A stretch of 64,000 nt of DNA from Armigeres subalbatus (GCF_024139115.2 NC_085140.1:426273781-426337780), one strand, 5' to 3'; positions 44,801-54,452 are shown, numbered from the stretch's first letter. The notes: a model not told the origin generated them from the sequence alone. Translations and numbers: made by a program.

Positions 44801-47800
44801 CTTCCAACACAGCCTCTCGTATCGGTACACCTGGAGATCACCACTGCAGACAGAATCACAAATCGACCACGTTCTGATTGATGGACGGCACTTCTCCGAC
44901 ATTATCGACGTTAGGACATATCGTGGCGCTAACATCGACTCTGACCACTATCTGATGATGGTTAAACTGCGCCCAAAACTATCCGTCATCAACAATGTTC
45001 GGTACCGACGACCGCCGCGGTACGACCTAGAGCGATTGAAGCAACCTGATGTCGCCACTGCATACGCGCAGCATCTCGATGCAGCGTTGCCGGAAGAGGG
45101 TGAGCTCGATGGGGCTCCTCTTGAGGACTGCTGGACTACAGTTAAAGCAGCCATTAACGACGCAGCGGAGAACAACGTCGGGTATATGGGACGAAGTCGA
45201 CGGAACGATTGGTTCGACGAAGAGTGCAGACAGATTCTGGAGGAGAAGGACGCAGCACGGGCGGTCGCGCTGCAGCAAGGTACCCGGCAGAACGTGAAAC
45301 GTTAGAGACCGAAGCGGAGACAGCAGACCCGCCTTTTTCAGGAGAAGAAACGCCGCCTCGAAGAAGCGGAGTGCGGGGAGATGGAACAGCTGTGCCGTTC
45401 TCAAGAAACACGCAAGTTCTATCAGAAGCTCAATGCATCCCGCAAATGCTTCGTGCCGCGAGCCGAAATGTGCCGGGATAAGGATGGGAGCATCTTGACG
45501 GACGAACGTGTGATGATCGAAAGGTGGAAGCAGCACTACGAGGAACATTTGAATGGCGCTGAGAGTGCAGGCAGTGAAAGTCAAGGTAGCGGAGGAGATG
45601 ACTACGTCAGTTCAGCGGACGATGGAGCTGAGCTCATCAAGATGGGTCCGAAAAAGCTAGCCACTTGCCTGCACAAACTGATAGTCAGAATCTGGGAAAC
45701 TGAACAGCTACCGGAGGAGTGGAAGGAAGGGGTTATATGCCCCATCTACAAGAAAGGCGACAAGCTGGAGTGTGAGAACTTTCGAGCGATCACCATCCGT
45801 AATGCCGCCTACAAAGTGATATCCCAGATCATCTTCCGTCGTCTGTCACCATTAGTGAATGAGTTCGTGGGAAGTTATCAATCCGGCTTCGTTGACGGCC
45901 GCTCGACAACGGACTACATAGATCTTTACTGGACGGCAAATCCTTCAAAAATGCCGTGAATACTAGGTCCCAACGCACCATCTGTTCGTTGATTTCAAGG
46001 CGGCATGCGACAGTATAGACCGCGTAGAGCTATGGAAAATTATGGACGAGAACAGACTGATCAAAGCAACGATGGATGGTGTGCAAAACTGTGTGAAGAT
46101 TTCGGGGGAACACTCCAGTTCGTTCGAATCGCGCCGGGGACTAAGAAAAGGTGATTGTGCGTTCGCTTTCGTGCTTGTTGTTCAACATTGCGCTAGAAGG
46201 TGTCATGCGGAGAGCCGGGTGTAGCATCCGGGGTACGATTTTCAACAGATCCAGTCAATTTATTTGTTTCGCGGATGACATGGACATTGTCGGCCGAACA
46301 TTTGCAAAGGTGGCAGAACTGTACACCCGCCTTCCCAGATTTCTTTTGTGCACTTCATGGCTGTGCGGTTAGCGATGTAAGTCCTCTGAACGCATGTGCT
46401 GTGGAGTGTGGGTTTAATTCCCGCCCCGGTAAGGAGAAAACTTTTCATAAAGTGAAAAATTCTCCACTAGGTGTGTGTGTGAATGTCCCGTCCGTTGTCT
46501 ATTGCCAGATGTTGAGTGTCCAGTCTGTACGACCTCCGATCGAAGACGCAACTTTGTCTTAAGAAAAGAAGAATAAAATCCTTTGGAAATTCCTTAACGA
46601 ATTAGTTTAAGAATTTTTTCAGAAATTCTTGTATAAATTCCGATGGAAATCGCTTTGAAAATTTGGTCGGAATTCCTACGCAAAAATCTTCGGAAATACC
46701 TACGGAAATTGCTTAAGGAAAATTTTCCGAAAAACCATTCGTAGATTTTTTAAAGAAATTTCTCAATGATTTCTTTAATGGCTTTAGAAATATCTGCGGA
46801 AATTGGTTTAGGAATTCCTTCGATTTTTTTAAAAAAGAAATTGCTTCAGAAATTATTTTGAGAATGTTCTAAATAAATATTATTATTATTGGAGTTCTGA
46901 CGAAATTTCTTCAGAATTTCATCCAAGAATTCTTTTTATTTTTTTTAAAATGAAACCTCCGAATATTCCTTTAAGATTTTTTTCGGGAGTCACTTATGAA
47001 CTTTATTTAGAAATTCTTTTAGAATCATTCGGAACTTACTTTAAGAGTTCTAGAGAGTTTAATATCCTCTAGATATTTCTTTGAAATTTCCGTTTAGAAA
47101 CTTTTCCGAAAATGCCTTTCATGTTTCATACTTTAATAAATTATCGTAAAAACTTCTCCAAAAAAAATCCGGAATAGTTACTGAAGGAATTTCAGAGGAA
47201 ATTTTATATGGATTTACTAAAAGGAAGGATTTCCTGGAGGAAGTTTCTGCGGTATTTCCGAAGAAATTTTCAAAGGGATTTTAAAAGAATTCCCAAAGGA
47301 CTTTCCAAAGAAATTTCTAAAAGAATCTCTGAAGAACTTTCTAAGAGAATTCATAAAGGAATTTCCGAAAAAAATCAAAATTTTCTTAGAATTGCTTTCT
47401 TGAATTTTCAAAAGAATGTCTTGAGGAATCTCCAAAGGAATTCCTGAATTTATTTCCGAAGTAGTTTCTAGAGGATTTTCTGGAAAAATCATCAGACTCA
47501 ATTCCGAAAAAAAAATGCTTGGAGGAATGTCCATGGACAAGTTTTATGTCGAAAATGCCTTCAGGCGTTCCGTAGTCACTTCCGTTAGCAATTTGTTCGT
47601 AAACTTTCAAGGAAATTTCTGAAATTTTCTCCTAGATTTGTGGAAGGGATTTTTGCTGGAAATTCCAAAAGAATTACTGGAGAAAATCCGAAGGAATACC
47701 TAAAATACCGGGTGGCCACTAAAAAGCGGGAATGGAAAGAATAACTCGGGAAGAAAACTATAAAGCAGTACAGTTTAATCTTATCTACGTTATATAAAGA

Positions 47801-50800
47801 GTTGGCCTTAGTCGTTAAACTTAGATTAAAGATTAATAGCATATGATTCGTGGTCCGCTGTGCAGCGCGGAATAATCTTGCAGGTATCACATGACCGCTG
47901 GATGGCTGCCATTTCCGGACGATGCTTCTGATCCTATTGGTGAGTTGCTTTGTGTTTTTGGCCTTCAAATCAACTTTTTATACAGTGGAGCTCAGTAGAC
48001 CAAACATCCTTTAACAGTTTTCAAAACATTTGCATATTTAAAATTGTCCACTGTGTACTTTTCCCACAATATTTGTTCGCTTGAAAAAAATGTACAATTC
48101 GCGCCGTAGTACTTCCTGTTTTGACGGCATGTTTTAAACAACTGAACATGTTAAAGTAAAAGTGTCTGGGGGACATTTTTTGAATACTATAAGGATTCAT
48201 TCACATAAGAAAATAATTCTCTGAAAGCATTGATGTTCTCATAGAAAAGTATTGAAGTATCGAAATTCCCGTTTTTTTGTCATCACCCGTTAATTTTTGA
48301 ATTGGATGTTTTTTGAAAAACATTCCATAGATTTTCTAGAGACCTTTTCAATAAATTAGACGATTGAATTGTATTTTAGATAAAGATAAAGATAAAATGC
48401 AATAAAAATTTCGTTAAATTTAAACATTTGTTTTAAATTGATTTATTGCTTGACTGATTACGCCCCCAATTAGTTCTTTTACTACTGACGACAAATTATA
48501 AATTAACCATTCACGCCAAAAATGCTGGTGCCCCACTATTACCAGAGCTCTGGCAACGCCAGTGCACGCAGCTTACATATCTACATCAACAACGGCGCCG
48601 GCTAAATTCTTATAGCCAGTTGGGTAAGGAGGGGAATGTTAGTGTGTAGTTATTGTTGCTACTAGACACCGAGAATACCTCTGCATCCCCACAATACCAC
48701 GGAAAGGAAGTTTTGTTAATTGGGTCGGGTAGATAAACTGAAACATAGATGGAGGATTCCCCAAGAAAAGTGATATAGTCCATGCCACTTTTTTTTTCAT
48801 ACGGACGAGCAAGGATGCATCCACTTAATTTTTTTTACCGGGATCTCAGCAAAATGTTAAACTTTTACCGAGATTCGCACAGCCGTGCCCCAGCAAACAT
48901 GTTTTTTGTCGAAATTTCTGTCAAAATTGCTGAAAATCAGCAAATATTTTGCCGAAATTCAGCTAACAAACGCCATTTTTGCTAAAATATCAGTTTTTTA
49001 TTTTGCTGGCGCACGGCTGGGCGGGTTTTTGTCATGGACGCGTCCAATTATGCACTTTATTAAACCAGGGACCGCATGAAGCACAAACCCGAATCTTGCG
49101 CGACTTTTCTGCGCCCCAATACGAACGCCTCCAATCTTTCACGTATGTATTTACTCACTGGCCGCACAAAGCACATACCCGGGTTTGATGACTATTTTGC
49201 GTCTCATTATAAACGTGTCCAATCTGGCACTCTCGGACTGATGGCGCGAACTATCTGCGCCATAAACACAATTTTCACTTGGACCGCGCCAAACAACACA
49301 AACTCGGACGGATCGCGAAAACTATTTGCTTTCTGAACAATACATGATTGAACGCTGACTAAATCATCTCTCATAGAGTAGTTGTAAATTGAAGCTATGA
49401 GATGAACTTTGGTAATTAATTGCTTGCACTCTAGGGTAAACTTTTGGAACAGGCCGTCCTGGAGGACCGTTTTATGGTTCCGAAGGGTTACAGAAGACTG
49501 TCACTCACTATTGCCTAATTATGAAGTTCAAACAGCATCTATACAGATTCCATGCAGACTAAAAGGTTAATCACCCCAGGGTCTCATTCTAGAACCCTTC
49601 CGTTTGGGGCCAAAAAATGAAAATGATTGTAATTTGAGTTTTTATGACCGTGACTACTTGTCACGCTTGTGTTAATATTATTTAAATCTTTTTTAAAACC
49701 ATAGCGAACTGCATCAATATTATATATTATATACCTATAAAACGAAACATCCAAAACAAATGGAAAACATGTAACACTTGATGCTTTGTTCCACGCATGA
49801 ATTACCCTTAATTCAGCATCCGAAATATTATTATTATCGGTTAACTTGAAGATGAGATATTGAGATTTTGCTTTCTGACTACATTCAATCATTGAACTCT
49901 CGCTTAACTTTTCAAAAGGACCTAAGTAACATTTTTTTCATGATTTAATTTGAATACAGCAATCAATAGCTTTCATGTTGTTCTGTTGATTGCGCTATTC
50001 AAATTAATTCATGAAAAAAATGTTACTTAGGTCCTTTTGAAAAGTTAAGCGAGAACTCATTGTAATACTTACTCCGAACAAATCGGCTCACACCCCGCCT
50101 CGGTTTTTTCATATCCCGGTTTACACTGGCACACTCCCGGCGCAATACACTCTCCTCCGATGCAATCTGGTTCACACCTCGGCACACACTTGCCGTCCTC
50201 GTCCACCCCATAACCTTCGTCACATTCGCACTTATCCGTGGCTACGCATCGTCCGGCACCGCAACCACCGCTGCAGCTTGGCACACAAAATTTATGCGTT
50301 TGATCCAGCTCGAATCCGTTCTTGCACACGCAAACGTCCAGCTTCAAGTTGCACTCGCCGTTGTCGCACCCGATCGGGCACGTCGGGACACACTTGCCCT
50401 GGTGGTTGTTCACGAAGTCCGGATAGCAAGCGCAAGTGTTCGGTCCCACGCAGAGCCCATTGTAGCACGGTTCTTTGCAGATCGGATCACACTTGCGGAA
50501 GTTGTGGACGTTCCGTTCGTAGCCTTTGCAGCACACTTGAACTCGGCTCAGCGAAGGATCAGACTGCGAAAAAAATACTCATCCTTTAAAAAATCACGAT
50601 CGCGAATATTGTTTTCCTTTTCCTTACCCCATTTCCGGCCGGAATAAGTCCGTTCTTTGATTTGACCAGTGTGATGGTGGGCACCTCTTCGAAACAGACT
50701 CCTTTCGGAATCGCAGTTTTGGTTTTATTCATGAACCGATCAAGAGCACTTTGCGACTCGTTAGCACGATGCAGGTTTACCATATCCATCGTTCCAACAG

Positions 50801-50954
50801 GATGGTCCTCTACAACGATGGAATGATTAAGAGCCACCATGTGACCGCCTTTGACGCCACCACCTCCTTTTTGCCAAGTTTTCACACCCTCTTGGCCGAT
50901 GCTGGGTTTCAGGCAGCCAAGCACTGCCACGCATATCACCAAAATTCTAACCAT
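35309..50954 (-). CDS. Nimrod-B-like secreted protein, 4 exons, 377 aa
   Basis: The exons are 50954-50628, 50563-50073, 35874-35689 and 35438-35309, giving 1134 nt. All junctions have GT-AG and the phases join cleanly. ATG lies in AACAAAATGG. Residues 1-20 form a signal peptide (MVRILVICVAVLGCLKPSIG). Residues 21-119 are a linker with three N-glycosylation sequons (N43, N65, N76) and GVCFEEVP. VCCKGY (119-124) contains the CCxGY hallmark of Nimrods. Seven NIM repeats (CxxxCxxxCxnGxCxxPxxCxCxxGY) follow, to a VKRV end. There is no transmembrane segment, so it is probably extracellular. Insect NimB proteins act around hemocytes and phagocytosis; that role, and orthology to a particular NimB, is inference. 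Confidence 0.85.
36185..36350 (+). mobile_element. RTE-like C-terminal fragment (unit 1)
   Basis: The plus strand encodes RYGRPQWAGHLVRMSKERIA followed by KKLSTEYRILTGKHAGCTRW. WAGHLVRM is the conserved C-terminal motif of RTE-type proteins. It is truncated at both ends and repeated at about 38175-38340 in unit 2. Confidence 0.5.
36367..37117 (-). mobile_element. 5'-truncated LINE with RNase H, poly(A) tail (unit 1)
   Basis: A 13-bp TSD AACCTCGCCCAAT lies at 36354-36366 and 37118-37130. On the minus strand the insert starts within an RNase H domain and ends in a poly(A) tail of about 27 residues. It encodes YWVPGHCGIEGNEKADELAK, the last RNase H catalytic region, with its His and Asp. A C-terminal zinc-finger-like CRFCNMERETSEHLLCSC follows. 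RNase H plus this finger points to an I- or LOA-type clade element. The remaining frame is 203 codons (37102-36491) and ends cleanly. Confidence 0.85.
37131..37215 (-). mobile_element. LINE ORF2 C-terminal scrap (MILKLPPWYS type)
   Basis: The minus strand encodes QRIQNEILKMILKLPPWYSS followed by NELRRFSNN. The LQ-Q-K-LRMIL-LPPWYS pattern is typical of the C-terminus of Jockey-superfamily ORF2 proteins. It is flanked by unrelated insertions. It is repeated in unit 2 at about 39119-39203. Confidence 0.5.
37216..38027 (-). mobile_element. RTE 3' part (duplicated portion, unit 1)
   Basis: The minus strand gives RRTKLTIYKTIIRPVVLYGY, ETWTMLAEDQRALG, YGGVQ and WRRRMNHELHELLGEPSIV, plus a downstream frame with DPTGTRRRGAQWARWIDQVE. 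It is the same element as 39214-41598, but it ends abruptly at the duplication breakpoint. It contains the 107-bp MITE at 37838-37944. Confidence 0.85.
37838..37944. mobile_element. 107-bp MITE, CCCTAG-YAGCACA TIR (unit 1)
   Basis: The ends are CCCTAGTAGCACA and the inverse of CCCTAGCAGCACA. A 2-bp duplication TC lies at 37836-37837 and 37945-37946. The empty site is visible in RTE copy A near 8727 (GATTTCGTCACC). Its TIR is the same type as the 729-bp element at 9320-10048. Confidence 0.85.
38357..39105 (-). mobile_element. 5'-truncated LINE with RNase H (unit 2)
   Basis: This is the duplicate of 36367-37117. The 203-codon frame (39090-38479) differs from unit 1 at two visible residues (AEKCVQSKRFIV versus AEKCAQSKRFII). 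The flanking AACCTCGCCCAAT repeats are preserved. Confidence 0.85.
39826..39932. mobile_element. 107-bp MITE, CCCTAG-YAGCACA TIR (unit 2)
   Basis: This is the duplicate of 37838-37944. Its presence in both units shows the MITE inserted into the RTE copy before the tandem duplication. Confidence 0.85.
40070..40516 (-). pseudogene. RTE RT palm (copy D)
   Basis: The 148-codon frame contains GERSTTDQMFAIRQVLQKCR, FKAAYDTIDRDQLWQLM (motif A with catalytic Asp), RRGLRKGDGLSCLLFNIALE, and FADDIDIMARN (catalytic FADD). The usual RQGDG of motif B is RKGDG here. The frame ends at 40070, where the sequence is scrambled by a short insertion (CAGACTTCCTCAG). Confidence 0.8.
40685..41269 (-). pseudogene. 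RTE linker and RT fingers (copy D)
   Basis: The frame encodes DQRNDWYDGECEQLVKKKNA, RKFYEKLNRSGKGHVPQPDM, RWRQHYEEHLNGDVADEDGG, EEIGRLKNKKLFEHGGEALA and EEEVLPQE. Compared with copies A/B the APGVDQLPGEL part is deleted within NNK-LFEHGG. It is not functional. Confidence 0.8.
41614..44084. repeat. Degenerate AATTCC minisatellite block 3
   Basis: These are GAATTTC/GGAATTCC-type units at about 15-bp spacing over 2.4 kb. A 65-bp phrase (ATCCTCCCACAGGATTTAAT through TTAGTCACCCAGAAATTC) is directly repeated at about 43818 and 43990. No protein-coding evidence was found; the Phe/Lys/Glu-rich frames are side effects. Confidence 0.85.
44085..44648 (-). mobile_element. RTE 3' segment, sense on minus strand (twin-primed copy E)
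   Basis: The minus strand encodes EFVYLGTLVTCDNDVTREVK, KTKLALYTTLILPVALYG, HETWTDMLLRTILGGKQENG, WRRRMNHELYQVYKGLGI, and RLRWAGHVARMPEERQAKII. It continues to the 3' tail near 44085. The open frame runs 44669-44196. It abuts, at about 44649, a plus-strand segment of the same family starting in the endonuclease. Confidence 0.85.
44649..46333 (+). mobile_element. RTE 5' segment, inverted (twin-primed copy E)
   Basis: The plus strand encodes SHDVKIIIGD, then RSTYFQHSLSYRYTWRSPLQ and TESQIDHVLIDGRHFSDIID (AP-endonuclease). It continues with the linker (NDWFDEECRQILEEKDAARA), RKFYQKLNASRKCFVPRAEM, WKEGVICPIYKKGDKLECEN and AAYKVISQIIFRRLSP. It reaches the palm with CFADDMDIVGRTFAKV and stops at LYTRL. 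Several frameshifts are present (about 45300, 45950, 46160). Together with 44085-44648 it spans most of one RTE copy with the 5' part inverted. Confidence 0.85.
46345..46566 (+). mobile_element. tRNA-derived SINE (third family)
   Basis: A-box candidate TGGCTGTGCGGTTAGCG is near 46359, and B-box candidate GGGTTTAATTCCC near 46410. A body with a TGTGTGTGTGAATG stretch follows, ending in an AAGAAAAGAAGAATAAAA tail. No clear TSD was found. It differs from Feilai in its body, so it is probably a distinct SINE family. Confidence 0.6.
46570..47700. repeat. Degenerate AATTCC minisatellite block 4
   Basis: GAAATTCC/GGAATTTC units of about 15 bp. They switch from TTCC-type to GGAA-type orientation near 47160. 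Confidence 0.8.
47701..48879. other. Unassigned intronic sequence
   Basis: No gene was recognised. A phrase shared (inverted) with 24905-24945 lies at 48525-48560. The GATAAAGATAAAGATAAAAT stretch near 48380 is a small simple repeat. Confidence 0.4.
48880..49019. mobile_element. 140-bp MITE with CAGCCGTGC-CCAGCAAA TIR
   Basis: The left end CAGCCGTGCCCCAGCAAACA is mirrored by the inverse of CAGCCGTGCGCCAGCAAAAT on the right. The interior has paired TTGTCGAAATTTC and GCCGAAATTC phrases. TSD was not resolved. Confidence 0.7.
49030..49340 (+). repeat. Degenerate tandem repeat, about 86-90 bp period
   Basis: Units begin near 49037 (CGCGTCCAATTATGCAC), 49123 (CGCCTCCAATCTTTCAC) and 49211 (CGTGTCCAATCTGGCAC). 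They share GACCGC and AAGCACAAACCCG phrases. Three to four diverged units are present. Confidence 0.6.
49900..50052. mobile_element. 153-bp foldback MITE next to intron 2 donor
   Basis: About 65 bp at each end are nearly perfect inverted repeats, TCGCTTAACTTTTCAAAAGG followed by ACCTAAGTAACATTTTTTTC. A 6-bp direct repeat GAACTC flanks it (49894-49899 and 50053-50058). Its right edge is 20 bp from the GTAAGT donor of exon 2 of the Nimrod-like gene. When transcribed on either strand it would form a long hairpin beside the splice site. Confidence 0.9.
50073..50954 (-). other. Nimrod-like gene exons 1 and 2 with short intron
   Basis: Exon 1 (50954-50628, 327 nt) ends at GGG-GTAAGG in phase 0. 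Intron 1 is 64 bp, ending TATTTTTTTCGCAG. Exon 2 (50563-50073, 491 nt) encodes the CCKGY motif and NIM repeats 1-4 (PCYNGLCVGPNTCACYPDF; GCDNGECNLKLDVCVCKNGF; GCGAGRCVATDKCECDEGY; DCIGGECIAPGVCQCKPGY), plus the first half of repeat 5. Repeat 5 is thus split by the 14-kb intron. Confidence 0.88.
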
Positions 50955-51510
50955 TTTGTTCGGTTTCTAAACTGCGATGCAGAGGGTTCGTCCGTTCAGC
51001 GCAAGAGCTCACTTTGGATTACAAACATCAATTATCGCACTGGAAGAGGAAAGTTTGATCTTTAGAAAACCGTACAAAGCGACTACACATTGAGAAGCGG
51101 AGGAATTCGTCACCGAGAAGCGGGAGTACACAAGTGGATAAAATGCGGGACGTCTACCGCCTCTGCTGATTGCGATTTAGCAGTACACATTCGTAGTCTT
51201 CGTAACAGCGTGATATACAGTTTGATAAATGATTTGCTAGACGGATGAATGGCTGCTGGGGGCGATGTGAGTATTACACTTTTAAACCAGAACCGGAGAG
51301 TAGGTACAGTCATCGGTTCTTGGAAATATATTATAATGCGATGGCTATATTAACAATAAACACAGGCTACGTTAATGTATGTCAAGAATGATTTCGTGTC
51401 AAGAGCTGTGATGATTGGATGACAGCCGGTATTCATAATATCTTTGTATAATACAAACATTGCCTTTCCTGGTAGTCGTAGTGATATAATTTATTGAATA
51501 TTTTTACAAT
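50955..51510. other. Upstream region of Nimrod-like gene
   Basis: This should hold the 5'UTR and promoter. An initiator-like TCCAGTGCG lies on the minus strand near 51040, but without a matching DPE. No TATA box was recognised. No repeats were seen up to 51510, where the dispersed GCCTTTCTCG repeat begins. Confidence 0.35.
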
Positions 51511-51938
51511 TTTTGCCTTTCTCGTACAACTAAGTTGTACCGAAAGGCTATCATTTCACTCCGAAAACGAACTTTTTATAGAAGCCTCTGAGACCCATAG
51601 TGTTATATACCATTCGACTCAGCTCGACGAGCTGAACAAATGTCTGTCTATCCGTGTGTATGTATGTGTGTATGTGTGTGTGTGTGTGCAAAAAAGCTAT
51701 AAAAAACATTAGACAACTTTTCGTATAGTAATCCTTAACCGATTTTCTCGCAACAAGTTTCATTCGACAGAGGACAAAGCCTTGTTGATCACTATTGAAT
51801 TTCATAACGATCGGTCATTGCGTTTAAAAGTTATGAAGAAAATGGTACATCGGACCATATAAACCCCATATAAGGTTGATGTCTTAGCTAAATGCGAGAA
51901 AGGCACCACCAACGCTAGGTGGATTAATCTGGGTTTTT
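51511..51938 (+). repeat. Dispersed repeat 'GCCTTTCTCG', third copy
   Basis: It opens with TTGCCTTTCTCGTACAACTA and ends with AACGCTAGGTGGATTAATC, like 12088-12465. It is longer, because it retains about 50 bp (ATAGAAGCCTCTGAGACCCA and following) that are missing in the second copy. It includes a TGTATGTGTGTGTGTGTGTG microsatellite. Confidence 0.8.
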
Positions 51939-52215
51939 AATGTTAAACTGTTGTAGGTACATGTTCTACGAGAGATCTTTTATTAGCTGAGCATGGTCAT
52001 AATTTTGGATCGTAACGCTGATATGAATAACAGAATATGTGGAATCAAAGCAATGTCTATGAGATTTGCTTTTCTACACCAAATTATCATATTTTTTTTC
52101 ATTCCAAAATAAAACGGAAATTGGCCATCAATAATATTTCAGCCAACACCCTCACACTTCAAACACTGTACGTTAGCAGAATTTATCCAAGATTCAAAAG
52201 CGCGTTGGTACCTAA
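51939..52215. other. Unassigned
   Basis: AT-rich sequence in which no feature was recognised. Confidence 0.4.
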
Positions 52216-52219
52216 ATCA

Positions 52220-52480
52220 TAAAAAAATTCAGTAAATTTTGGGCTGAGATCTGGGAGTCCCAGTATAACATCGCAGAGAACAGCCGTGGTTGCGGAGAGA
52301 CCAGGAAAGCAGTGATGACATCGAGGGAATGCAAGCTGTTGTCGTTGAAAAGGAATACGTTAATGAAGCAACAAGGTACCAGATAAATTGGGAAGCCCCA
52401 GAACCTGATGGAGTCCAACATTTCTGGCTATAGAAGCTGAGGATAACGGATTGCTTCAATACTACATGAGCTTCAAAAAC
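52220..52480 (+). pseudogene. Small non-LTR RT-like remnant
   Basis: Plus-strand translation gives EGMQAVVVEKEYVNEATRYQ, then INWEAPEPDGVQHFWL, and then a stop. NWKAPGPDGVQNFW is the typical entrance of the RT finger domain in several non-LTR groups. The fragment is about 80 codons and ends on both sides in unrelated sequence. The group is not determined. Confidence 0.4.
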
Positions 52481-53080
52481 TTTTGATTTTTTTTTTAATT
52501 TCTTGCGTTTATTTGACAGGCTTGGGCGTGTATAACACTTAACGGAGCCGTGACTCTTTATGATATTTACAAACTATACATTATTATCAACAGTTAGTTA
52601 GGGGAAAGAAACATAGTCCAAGATACTCGTGGAGGCTCAGGGTTAGATTGCGTAATTTCAAGATGGTTGGGGTTGGGATTTAGGTTTAGGGTATTTTAGC
52701 TGCACATCCGGGTATTTGACGTCACTAACGGTGTAGCGTAGCGTCGTGCTCGAGTTGTGGTACGTCAGGGAGCATCTTCTGGATGGCCAGAGCTTCATGA
52801 TACACGGAACAATAGGACAGAGACAAGAAAAAAAATTTAGAAAGAAAAAAATAGAAGTATTAGATTTTCATGTCATACGAGCAAAGAGAGGCATAGATAG
52901 CCTGCATATACACCACATTGTGATCCCCCAAAACACTTCTTACTTCCCTGTACTTCCCGGGCCACAAAGGTAATTGTTCTCTGGAGGCGTCATTTTCCGA
53001 GCAATACCAAACTACGTGATACCGGCTCCACACCTAAATAAGTTTGCTATCGACAAGGTTTATTCTGTAGAGATGTTAAT
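52481..53080. other. Unassigned
   Basis: No gene or repeat was recognised in this stretch. Confidence 0.4.
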
Positions 53081-53084
53081 TTCA

Positions 53085-53628
53085 TTTATTTAGTTTGCAT
53101 CAAAACAGATAACACTGAATCAACAATTTTACGCCATAATACACGGTTCGAGGCCGCATCTCTCCATTCTCGAATGCGCCCCACGCTCGCCAAGTCATTT
53201 TGCACCTGGTCTGCCCACCTTGCTCGCTGTGCTCCACGCCGTCTTGTACCTGCCGGATCAGAAGCGAACGCCATCTTTGCAGGGTTGCTGTCTGGCATTC
53301 TTGCAACATGTCCTGCCCATCGTATGCTTCCGGCTTTAGCTACCTTCTGGATACTGGATTCGCCGTAGAGCTGGGCGAGCTCGTGGTTCATTCTTCACCG
53401 CCACACACCGTCTTCTTGCACACCCCCAGAGATGGTCCTAAGCACCCGTCTCTCGTATACTCCGAGTGCTTGCAAGTCTTCCTCGAGCATTGTCCATGTT
53501 TCATGTCCGTAGAGGACTACCGGTCTCATTAGCGTCTTGTACATAACACATTTGGTGCGGTGGCGAATCTTTTTTGACCGCAGTTTCTTCTGGAGCTCGT
53601 AGTAGGCCCGACTTCCACAGATTGTAAC
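53085..53628 (-). mobile_element. RTE C-terminal fragment (copy F)
   Basis: The minus strand encodes KCVMYKTLMRPVVLYGHETW, TMLEEDLQALGVYERRVLRT, and then MNHELAQLYGESSIQKVAKA, IRWAGHVARMPDSNPAKMAF and DPAGTRRRGAQRARWADQVQ. A frame slip lies near 53390. It is a related but distinct RTE subfamily compared with copies A, B and D; its closest relative here is the fragment at 28606-29335. Confidence 0.8.
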
Positions 53629-53971
53629 GTTTTACATTTTTTACCGTTTTAAATTTACGTAAATTTCCGTAGCTTCAGACGTTTTTATCTTTTTAAGCAA
53701 AATCAAGTGTAAATAAGTTTTTGAAAATAGTTTTTACGTGTCGTTTATTTTAGTTGAATTTAATATTTGTAGCATTTGACGTTTTTTTTTACTTTTTAAG
53801 TAAAATAATGTTCATATTCAAATTAAATTCGATACGTGTCAACGAGAAAGCAATTCGTCGACATGTTTGTATCTCGACTAAATGTTGTGATGTTTGAGTA
53901 CTATGACGACAGCCACATTCAATATGGCAACGATACTTTGTAATGTTCTATGTAGTAAAGTTAGCTCGATG
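53629..53971. other. Unassigned AT-rich sequence
   Basis: The T-rich/A-rich sequence contains GACGTTTTT phrases (53682, 53780). No feature was recognised. Confidence 0.4.
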
Positions 53972-53976
53972 CTACC

Positions 53977-54151
53977 TAATATATCTGTGATTATATATAT
54001 ACGGATATCTATTTCGGATACGAGACAAAGTAACACCGAGATGTTTTAAGCTGCACGCTCAGATATCAACTGACTCTTGTCTTTATTAATATGGTTGGAT
54101 TCGATTACCAACGGCACTCAATCACTCACTGTTATTCCAGTGACCACTACA
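53977..54151 (-). repeat. 3' LTR
   Basis: On the minus strand it starts TGTAGTGGTCACTGG and ends ACAGATATATTA. The terminal dinucleotide is TA rather than the usual CA, in both LTRs. Length is 175 bp. Confidence 0.92.
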
Positions 54152-54166
54152 GTTCTCCTTTCTCAA
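54152..54166 (-). other. Polypurine tract
   Basis: TTGAGAAAGGAGAAC on the minus strand directly precedes the 3' LTR. This is the expected position and composition for plus-strand DNA priming. Confidence 0.6.
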
Positions 54167-54452
54167 GATAGTTTACACAATTCATTGATCATATTTAAGT
54201 TAAAATTCAACAACTATTAACCTAACTATATACAAACTTATTCGACTGAATGAAATTCAATTTAGTAATAATAATATTCGATATCGTTCTTTTTACGTTT
54301 TGAACGAAGAGATCTTCTATATTCTATATTCAGAATCCGATTACTGCTGGAAACGACCGTGTGCTTCAGTATTTACATCTGTTGAGGCTGGTAATTCCAA
54401 GGCATGTTCTGCAGGTTGTATTTGAGCTCCACAGAATCCTGCAGTTGAATCA

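Larger units (their letters stand above)
35875..50072 (-). other. Nimrod-like gene intron 2 (14.2 kb, TE-filled)
   Basis: The donor is GA-GTAAGTAT at 50072 and the acceptor TTGTTCCACAG ends at 35875. Most of it can be assigned to transposons: the 2-kb tandem duplication, the 2.4-kb RTE copy, the twin-primed RTE, minisatellite and MITEs. No additional NIM-encoding exon was recognised within it. Confidence 0.8.

Noticed and set aside
50278..50647. Plus-strand Arg/Cys-rich frames opposite the Nimrod-like exon 2
   Set aside because: They are shadows of the NIM-repeat coding strand.
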